In this document: positions 53,715 to 59,547 of the stretch, in pieces
Position numbering within the stretch: the first letter of the stretch is position 1
Layout: every line of letters begins with the position of its first letter
Assembly (NCBI GenBank): GCA_903927615.1
Contig: CAIYNU010000091.1
Coordinates: 1 to 59,547, forward strand
DNA length: 59,547 bases
Source of the DNA: an uncultured Rhodospirillales bacterium
GTDB lineage: Bacteria; Pseudomonadota; Alphaproteobacteria; Azospirillales; Azospirillaceae
Direction of reading: 5' to 3'
Position numbers and translations under genes: made by a program
The notes under the pieces: generated by a model
What the model was told of the DNA's origin: nothing
What the model saw: only the letters and a program-made list of their open reading frames with translations
Database searches by the model: none

Positions 53715-55892
53715 TTACCCCGTTTTCAGATCATGATCCGCCACCGGCAACGAACGCAAACGCCGTCCGGTCGCCGAGAAAATGGCATTGGTCAGGGCCG
53801 GCGCGATGGGCGGGGTGCCGGCTTCGCCGACGCCGCCGGGCGGCTCGCGGCTCGGCACCAGATGGACCTCGACCGCCGGGGCCTCGGCCAGGGTCAGCAC
53901 CCGGACGTCGTGAAAGTTACTTTGAACCACCCGTCCCTTGTCCACCGTGATCTTGCCGGTGAGCGCGGCCGAAAGCCCGAACAGAATTCCGCCTTCGATC
54001 TGGCCCCGGACCAGATCGGGATGGACCGCCACGCCGCAATCCACCGCCGCGACCACCCGGTCGACCCGAAGTCGGCCGTCGGTGAACACCGTGACCTCGG
54101 CGACCGCGGCGACCACGCTACCAAAGGCCTGATGCAGGGCGATGCCGCGGCCGCGCCGGCCATCGCCGACCGGGGCCAGCGGCTCGCTCCAGTTGGCCCC
54201 GCCGGCGGCCAGGTCCAGCACGTGCAGCGCCCGGGGCGCGTCGGCCAGCAGCGTGCGTCGAAGCTGGTAGGGGTCGCGGTCGAGGGCGGCGGCGACCTCG
54301 TCGATCATGCTTTCCATCGAGAAGGCGTTGTTGCTGTGGCCGTTCGACCGCCAGAACCCCACCGGCACGCCGGTGTCCCGCCGGACATGGTCCAGGTGCA
54401 AGGCGGGCAGGGCGTAGGGCTGATCGTCGATGCCCGCCACCGCAGTGCTGTCGACGCCGTTCCTGACCGCGGCCGGATCCACCCGGGCCAGGATTGAGGG
54501 CGCGACGACCCGATGACGCCAGGCCACCACCCGATCGGCGGCATCAAGGCCGACCGTGACGCGGCTGACGCTGGCCGGACGGTAGACGTCATGGCGGATG
54601 TCTTCTTCCCGGGACCAGATCACCTGGACCGGCCGGCTCACCGCCTTGGACAGCAACGCCGCCTGCACCCCAAAGTCGGATTCCAGACGCCGGCCGAAAC
54701 TGCCGCCGAGGAAGGTGGTGTGGACCGTGATCTGGTCCGGCTTCAGTCCCAGCAGCGGCGGCAGGATCTTGGCGTATTGTTCTTGATCCTGAGTCGGCAG
54801 CCATAGCGCACAGCCGGTCGCCGTGACGCTGGCGGTGGCGTTCATCGGCTCCAGCGCCGCATGGGCCAGGAAGGGCAGGCGATAGACCGAATCCACCACC
54901 CGGGCGGCGCCGGCCATGGCAAGGTCGATGTCGCCGCGGCTGGCCGCAACCGCGATGGTGCGGGGGTCGGTGGCGTCCAGGGCCTTGGTCAGCGTCGGGT
55001 CCAGGGTGGTGCTGGCAAGTTCGCCATGGGCGCCCTCGTTCCACGAGACCGTGACTTCGGCAAGCGCGGTGCGCGCCTGCCACCAGCTTTCGGCGACCAC
55101 CGCCACCGCGTTGCCGAGCGGCACCACCGCGATCACGCCCGGCCGATAGCCGGTGGGCGTCTTGGCCTTGAGCGCCGTGGTGTCGGTTTTGGCAAGGGTG
55201 CCACCCAAAATCGGGCAGTGGCGAACCGCGGCGTAGAGCAAATCGGGCACTCGGACGTCGAGTCCGAAGGTGGCCTGGCCCGTCACCTTGGCCGGGGTGT
55301 CGAGTCGGGGCGGTGATCGGCCGATCAGGGTCCAGGTCGAGGGGCTGCGCAGCGGCGGGTCGGTGGGCACCGGCTGGCGCCGCGCGAGCGGCGCCAGCGC
55401 CCCATAACTGGCCCGGCGATCACTGGCGGCGTGGCCGACCACCCCGGCCGCCGTCGTCAGATCGGTGACGGGCACGCGCCAAACCTGGGCCGCGGCGGCC
55501 ATCAGCATCAGCCGGGCCGCGGCGCCGGCCTGGCGCAGCGGCAGGAAGCCGCCGGACAGGCTGGTGCTGCCGCCGGTCCGCATGCCCCCCAGCACCGGGT
55601 TGGCGTAGGCCGCGTCCAGCGGCGCCATTTCGGCGCGCACGGTCTGCCAGTCCACGTCGAGTTCCTCGGCGACCAGCATGGGCAGGGCGGTGAACACGCC
55701 CTGACCCATTTCGCTGCGCGCCACAATGACGGTGACGGCATCGGGGGAAATTCTGAGCCAGGCGTTGACCGTCACCGGAGTCGACCCGGCGACGGCGGGC
55801 GACACCGGCAGAAACGGCAGGTGGACGCCGAGGATCAGGGCGCCGCTCCCCTTGAGGACGGCGCGGCGGCTGAGAGTGATCAGCGGCGGCAT
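53715..55892 (-). CDS. Molybdenum hydroxylase large subunit (IorB-like)
   Basis: About 725 residues. It belongs to the aldehyde oxidase/xanthine dehydrogenase superfamily, closest in layout to the isoquinoline 1-oxidoreductase beta group. A twin-arginine signal SRRAVLKGSGALILG lies at the N-terminus, so export through Tat is expected. Cofactor and substrate blocks include RSEMGQGVFTALPMLVAEELDVDW, GGSTSLSGGFLPLRQAG, TFLGGSFGRRLESDFGVQAALLSK and GGVGEAGTPPIAPALTNAIF; the last carries the catalytic Glu. The start is uncertain. The ATG at 55892 puts the Tat motif near the end, while the ATG at 55976 overlaps the upstream stop but adds a Pro-rich stretch. Substrate unknown. Confidence 0.85.
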   Translation of the reverse strand: MPPLITLSRRAVLKGSGALILGVHLPFLPVSPAVAGSTPVTVNAWLRISPDAVTVIVARSEMGQGVFTALPMLVAEELDVDWQTVRAEMAPLDAAYANPVLGGMRTGGSTSLSGGFLPLRQAGAAARLMLMAAAAQVWRVPVTDLTTAAGVVGHAASDRRASYGALAPLARRQPVPTDPPLRSPSTWTLIGRSPPRLDTPAKVTGQATFGLDVRVPDLLYAAVRHCPILGGTLAKTDTTALKAKTPTGYRPGVIAVVPLGNAVAVVAESWWQARTALAEVTVSWNEGAHGELASTTLDPTLTKALDATDPRTIAVAASRGDIDLAMAGAARVVDSVYRLPFLAHAALEPMNATASVTATGCALWLPTQDQEQYAKILPPLLGLKPDQITVHTTFLGGSFGRRLESDFGVQAALLSKAVSRPVQVIWSREEDIRHDVYRPASVSRVTVGLDAADRVVAWRHRVVAPSILARVDPAAVRNGVDSTAVAGIDDQPYALPALHLDHVRRDTGVPVGFWRSNGHSNNAFSMESMIDEVAAALDRDPYQLRRTLLADAPRALHVLDLAAGGANWSEPLAPVGDGRRGRGIALHQAFGSVVAAVAEVTVFTDGRLRVDRVVAAVDCGVAVHPDLVRGQIEGGILFGLSAALTGKITVDKGRVVQSNFHDVRVLTLAEAPAVEVHLVPSREPPGGVGEAGTPPIAPALTNAIFSATGRRLRSLPVADHDLKTG

Positions 55893-55975
55893 GGGGGCAG
55901 GTCCTGAGTCCGGTGGCGGGGCCGGTCGCGCCGGCGATTCGACCGCAGGCGGCGGCAGGGGCGGGCCTTCGCCCA

Positions 55976-56437
55976 TCAGGGCGCCGCCGCCGCCGCGCGA
56001 TGAATGGCCTTGCGGATGCGCGGGTAGGTGCCGCAGCGGCACAGATTGGTGATGAGGGCGTCAATGTCGTCGTCGTTGGGGTGCGGAATCCGGCGCAACA
56101 GCGCCACCGTGGCAATGATCATGCCGGGAGCGCAATACCCGCACTGGGGCACCTGCTCGGCGATCCAGGCGGCGATGACCCGGGCGGCGACCGGATCGCC
56201 TTGCCCGGCCAGCCCCTCAATGGTGAAAACCTCGGCGTTGGTCAGCGACGACACCGGGACCGAGCAGGCGCGAACCGCGGTGCCGTTCACCAGCACCGTA
56301 CAAGCCCCGCACAGCCCGGCGCCGCACCCGAATTTCGTGCCGGTGAGTTGCAGGTGATCGCGCAGCAGCCACAGCAGCGGCGTATCGGCTGTCACCGTTA
56401 CCGTTACGGTCCGGCCGTTCACGGCTAAAGTCACCAT
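55976..56437 (-). CDS. [2Fe-2S] subunit of the molybdenum hydroxylase
   Basis: About 153 residues. The plant-type cluster is held by Cys in [23 protein letters not shown], and the second cluster by CGYCAPGM and [11 protein letters not shown]. This is the classic small iron-sulphur subunit that passes electrons from the molybdenum site. It lies first in the leftward unit, then the large subunit, then queE and queD. No FAD subunit or cytochrome partner is adjacent, so the electron acceptor is unknown. The IorA-type subunit is often found with exactly this kind of large subunit. Confidence 0.92.
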   Translation of the reverse strand: MVTLAVNGRTVTVTVTADTPLLWLLRDHLQLTGTKFGCGAGLCGACTVLVNGTAVRACSVPVSSLTNAEVFTIEGLAGQGDPVAARVIAAWIAEQVPQCGYCAPGMIIATVALLRRIPHPNDDDIDALITNLCRCGTYPRIRKAIHRAAAAAP

Positions 56438-56530
56438 GGTCGGTTCCCCCCGTCACTGGCGGCGCCTGATGCCAGCCATCCCGATGCACTGTTAGCACAG
56501 GCCCGACGGCGCCGGAACCAGTCGGGTCGG

Positions 56531-56848
56531 TCAGGGACTCGACGTGGCGCCCTGGAGCACCGGGCGACGGCGGTTGGTCTCGGGCTTGCGGGACGGCAGT
56601 TCGATGTTGACCTCGAGGGTCGACACGTCCTTGGCGCGATCGAGCTTGACCTCAACCTTATTCTGGTCGACGTCCACATACTTGGCGATCACCGCCAGCA
56701 ACTCCTGCTGGAGCAAGGGCAGGAAGTCGGGACCGTCGCGGTTGGCCCGTTCGTGGGCCATCACAATCTGAAGTCGCTCCTTGGCCTGATGGGCCGACGA
56801 TTCCGGCTTGGCGGGTTGTGCCGGCCGGAAGAAGTTAAAAATTCTCAT
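56531..56848 (-). CDS. minE: Cell-division topological factor MinE
   Basis: About 105 residues. The N-terminal amphipathic FNFFRP and the AKERLQIVMAHERANRDGPDFLPLLQQELLAVIAKYV core are standard MinE. It binds MinD, stimulates its ATPase and drives the pole-to-pole oscillation that keeps FtsZ at midcell. The ATG overlaps the stop of minD by 4 nt. The C-terminal 25 residues (RKPETNRRRPVLQGATSS) form a basic extension beyond the usual 88-residue length. Confidence 0.95.
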   Translation of the reverse strand: MRIFNFFRPAQPAKPESSAHQAKERLQIVMAHERANRDGPDFLPLLQQELLAVIAKYVDVDQNKVEVKLDRAKDVSTLEVNIELPSRKPETNRRRPVLQGATSSP

Positions 56849-57660
56849 GCCGGCCTCCCCAAAAGCCGAGAAAACAAGCCCCGCTTTACCGGTTTCACGA
56901 AACGATGTTCGACCTGTTCGCCAAGGAATCGAGCCACAGCATCGGCGTAGGCCATGCCGGCGTTGCTGGTCTCGTCCAGGATGACCGGGAGCCCGACATT
57001 GGACGCCCGCAACACCGCCTGGCTTTCGGGAATGACCCCCAGCAGGGGAATGGCCAGAATCTCCAGCACATCGTCAACATTCAGCATCTCGCCGCGCTCG
57101 ACTCGGCTGGGGTCGTAGCGGGTAAGAAGCAGGTGTTCGGTCACCGGCGCCTGTCCCAACTCGGCCCGGCGCGAGCGCGCCGCCAGCATGCCCAGAATCC
57201 GGTCGCTGTCCCGTACCGAAGACACCTCGGGATTGGTGACGATGATCGCCTGATCGGCAAAATAGAGCGCCATCAGGGCGCCGCGCTCGATACCGGCGGG
57301 GGAATCGCAAATGATGAACTCGAATTCCTTGCGCAGCTCCTCCATCACCGCCTCGACGCCTTCCTTGGTCAGGGCGTCCTTGTCGCGAGTCTGGGAGGTG
57401 GGCAGGATGTAAAGGTTATCGACGCGCTTGTCCTTGACCAACGCCTGACCAAGCTTGGCTTCGCCATTAATGACGTTGATAAAGTCGAAAACAACGCGCC
57501 GCTCACAGCCCATGACGAGATCAAGGTTGCGTAGCCCGACATCAAAGTCTATGACCACGGTCTTGTGACCGCGCAAAGCGAACCCGGTGGCAAACGCGGC
57601 ACTTGATGTCGTCTTGCCCACCCCGCCTTTGCCGGATGTCATCACGATGATTTGGCCCAA
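56845..57660 (-). CDS. minD: Septum site-determining ATPase MinD
   Basis: About 271 residues. The deviant Walker A is TSGKGGVGKTTSSAAFATG, followed by VIDFDVGLRNLDLVMGCERRVVFD and ICDSPAGIERGALMALYFAD. The C-terminal amphipathic helix RGLFSRLLG anchors it to the membrane. Length and ends match E. coli MinD. The start is a TTG at 57660, set by an AGGAGAGG site 4 nt upstream and giving the expected MGQIIVMTSGKGG; an in-frame ATG at 57642 would cut this short. minC ends 23 nt upstream. Confidence 0.97.
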   Translation of the reverse strand: MGQIIVMTSGKGGVGKTTSSAAFATGFALRGHKTVVIDFDVGLRNLDLVMGCERRVVFDFINVINGEAKLGQALVKDKRVDNLYILPTSQTRDKDALTKEGVEAVMEELRKEFEFIICDSPAGIERGALMALYFADQAIIVTNPEVSSVRDSDRILGMLAARSRRAELGQAPVTEHLLLTRYDPSRVERGEMLNVDDVLEILAIPLLGVIPESQAVLRASNVGLPVILDETSNAGMAYADAVARFLGEQVEHRFVKPVKRGLFSRLLGRPA

Positions 57661-57683
57661 GAAGCCTCTCCTGCGAATTGGGG

Positions 57684-58427
57684 TTAACGACCGACGGGGG
57701 AGAATGGTTCGAGGCACAGATACCCCTCTTTGAGGTAAATCTGGACGGGCTTTCGCACGATCGCCGGGTCGAAATCCTCGTTGACCCGATAAAGGCCGGC
57801 AATCGAAACCAGTTCCGCTTCCAGGCTCAGACAAAAGATGCGGGCGTTGGCGTCACCCGAAAGACCGGCCAGCGCCCGGCCCCGGAGCGTGCCATAGACG
57901 TGGATATGACCGTCAGCCAACAATTCGGCGCCGGCGCTGACCATGGCCGTGACCACCAGATCGCCGCCCGGGGCGTAAATCTGCCGGCCCGAGCGGACCA
58001 TATCGCCGATCACCAGGGTCGAGCGGCCGGCCCCGGTCTGACCGGCGGCCTGTCGGGACTCCGCCCGGGACGGCCGGCCGGTCGGCACCAGCGGCAGGCC
58101 GACCCGGAGTGCCGCCTCGTGTTGCAGGCGGTGCCCGCCCTGGACGCCGACGACCATCAGGTTGCAGTCACGCAAGCGGGCCTTGATATCGCCGAAGTCG
58201 CAGTCCTGAGCATCGGGCAGGCTGTCAAGGTCAAGCACGACGGCGGCGTTGCGAAAGAAATTCGGCGCCAGGCGTACTTTCTCACTGAGACCGGAGAAGA
58301 AGGTTTCACACGTCGGATCGATCAGCTTCAGCACCATCATGGTGAAGGAGCCGCCCCGCAATTGATACGGTGCCCTTGGTTCTTGAGACGGTGCGCTTTG
58401 CTCCGTAACGATTTCGGTGCCAGTCAC
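57684..58427 (-). CDS. minC: Septum site-determining protein MinC
   Basis: About 247 residues. The N-terminal FtsZ-inhibiting domain (FTMMVLKLIDPTCETFFSGLSEKVRLAPNFF) is followed by the C-terminal beta-helix (VIGDMVRSGRQIYAPGGDLVVTAMVSAGAELLADGHIHVYGTLRGRALAG), which binds MinD. A Pro/Arg-rich linker joins them (about residues 115-140). The GTG at 58427 follows GGGGGAGCGGG and fits the expected N-terminus; a longer frame upstream is possible but unlikely. It is first in the minCDE unit and divergent from atpF. Confidence 0.93.
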   Translation of the reverse strand: MTGTEIVTEQSAPSQEPRAPYQLRGGSFTMMVLKLIDPTCETFFSGLSEKVRLAPNFFRNAAVVLDLDSLPDAQDCDFGDIKARLRDCNLMVVGVQGGHRLQHEAALRVGLPLVPTGRPSRAESRQAAGQTGAGRSTLVIGDMVRSGRQIYAPGGDLVVTAMVSAGAELLADGHIHVYGTLRGRALAGLSGDANARIFCLSLEAELVSIAGLYRVNEDFDPAIVRKPVQIYLKEGYLCLEPFSPVGR

Positions 58428-59006
58428 CCCGCTCCCCCCACATTCCACGACCACACGACCCTTGGGACCACACCGCCGTGGCGCCCGTCACAACTAACGC
58501 CTATCACAACCGCCGCCTATCGCAACCGCCGCGGCTGTCCGACGTTCGGACACCGAAGCGAGCGCCAGCTCCCACTGCTCCGGCCATCGGGCTCCGGCAA
58601 GGGGCGGGATGACACGGCTCACGGTTCGCCAACACGACGTTTTGCGTTGCCGATTTCCTACAAGACAAAGTATAGCAAGGGAAGCCCCTTTCCACGAGTC
58701 TTGATCAAACGTCGGGCGTGGCAAGGCCGATCGGGCTTGTGATCGCGATCGTTGCCTTGACAGCTTCTCCTGAGCGCCCGTAGGCTGCTGACCGGTTGGA
58801 ATGGCCGGTGGACGAAGACTGGCCGGTGGCGGACGGTGCGCGGCGGTCGGGTCCCGGCCTCGGGCGAACGCGGCCATTGAAGGGTCTGCGAAAAATTACG
58901 TTTAAAATATCGCTTAAAGATAAAGCTGTTGACGCATCGCCGCCCAGAGGGGCACCTTTTTCGGGATCGTTTCGCGGCTCGACGCCGTGATCAAGGAGCA
59001 TGACTG
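58428..59006. other. Divergent intergenic region between minC and atpF
   Basis: About 580 bases. It contains the two promoters and an AT-rich stretch (58888-58930) ahead of atpF. No b', c or a subunit gene of ATP synthase is present between minC and atpF. No repeats or small genes supported. Confidence 0.5.
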
Positions 59007-59489
59007 ATGCTGCAAGACGCGACATTCTGGGTTCTGATCGCCTTCGTGATCTTCGTTGGCTTGGCCTACAAGAAGATCAGCTCCCTTCTCACCAACGCCT
59101 TGGATCAGCGCGGCGAACGAATCCGGCAAGAACTGGATCAGGCCCAGCGTCTGCGCGAGGATGCTCATGCGGTGCTGCTGGAGTGCCAGCAGCGGCAGCA
59201 CGATGCCGAGCAGGCTGCCGAGGCGATTATCGCCCATGCCCGGGAAGAGGCCGAGCGCATTCGCACCAAGGCCGAAGAGGATGTTCAGCAGGCGGTGAAG
59301 CGGCGTGAGGCCCAGGCCATCGACCGCATCGCCCAGGCCGAAGCCCAGGCGTTGGCCGAGGTTCGGAACTATGCCGTGGACCTGGCCATCACCGGCAGTC
59401 GCCGCCTGTTCGAGGAGCGGGTGGCCGCGGGCGAGCCGGATCCGCTGGTCGATGGCAGCCTGGCGAAATTGGGCGGCCTGCTGAACTGA
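59007..59489 (+). CDS. atpF: ATP synthase F0 subunit b
   Basis: About 160 residues. One N-terminal membrane segment (about 5-22; ATFWVLIAFVIFVGLAY) is followed by a long, highly charged coiled coil (RIRQELDQAQRLREDAHAVLLECQQRQ, AREEAERIRTKAEEDVQQ), the peripheral stalk of F0F1. AAGGAG precedes the ATG by 8 nt. The opening MLQDATFWVLIAFVIFVGLAYKK is typical of alphaproteobacterial b. In most relatives the b gene follows atpB, atpE and the b' gene; here nothing of that operon lies upstream. Confidence 0.94.
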   Translation: MLQDATFWVLIAFVIFVGLAYKKISSLLTNALDQRGERIRQELDQAQRLREDAHAVLLECQQRQHDAEQAAEAIIAHAREEAERIRTKAEEDVQQAVKRREAQAIDRIAQAEAQALAEVRNYAVDLAITGSRRLFEERVAAGEPDPLVDGSLAKLGGLLN

Positions 59490-59547
59490 CCAAATCAGCA
59501 ACCGGAACAGCCAACCGGACGTCCGCCCCGCCCCGGCGTTGCCGCAG

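Overview
The window is about 59.5 kb of high-GC DNA from an alphaproteobacterium, most likely of the Rhodospirillales. Evidence: RegB/RegA-type redox regulators, a DUF3576 lipoprotein next to leuS, an ELM1-family protein, alphaproteobacterial-type lptE, holA and ftsB genes, a b-type ATP synthase subunit, and GC-skewed codon use that leaves long spurious frames on the antisense strand. Species identity cannot be read from the sequence. No rRNA, tRNA, CRISPR array, transposase or prophage was seen.

Layout. 0.2-8.5 kb: a CNT nucleoside transporter, a coupled FecR-CHASE2/adenylate cyclase pair, a large chemoreceptor and an L,D-transpeptidase. 8.7-13.9 kb: GTP-type PEP carboxykinase, a bacteriohemerythrin, cysE and ald. 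14-18.7 kb: a small unknown protein, two membrane coiled-coil proteins that look like distant paralogues, a single-domain response regulator, a 2OG-Fe(II) oxygenase and ELM1 gene pair, and an Lrp/AsnC regulator. 18.7-25.6 kb: TPR-methyltransferase, lytic transglycosylase, alaS and an ornithine-type decarboxylase preceded by a likely leader ORF plus hairpin. 25.8-31.2 kb: a YgjP-type metallopeptidase, ccmB/ccmA, meaB and a second chemoreceptor. 31.3-34.5 kb: two tandem porins, each with an intrinsic terminator. 34.9-41.9 kb: DUF3576-leuS-lptE-holA, then pepF facing the other way. 42-46.9 kb: regA/regB, a lower-GC two-gene FRG-domain cassette, an ABC ATPase without a permease, and ftsB. 46.9-56.4 kb: DUF2252, topA, dprA, queD/queE and a molybdenum hydroxylase pair. 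56.5-59.5 kb: minCDE divergent from atpF.

How genes work together. The 34.9-39.9 kb run joins LeuRS, LptE (LPS export) and the polymerase III delta subunit as one codirectional cluster. minC-minD-minE are tightly packed and position the division site; ftsB is elsewhere in the window. queE and queD overlap by 4 nt and supply two steps of queuosine/7-deazaguanine synthesis. The two chemoreceptors, the FecR-cyclase pair, RegB/RegA, the hemerythrin and the isolated receiver protein give the region a strong sensing and redox character.

The most interesting points are the putative leader peptide and hairpin before the decarboxylase, the paralogous membrane coiled-coil pair, the FRG cassette placed just upstream of regB, and a repeat element found at two convergent gene ends with different numbers of a 29-nt unit.
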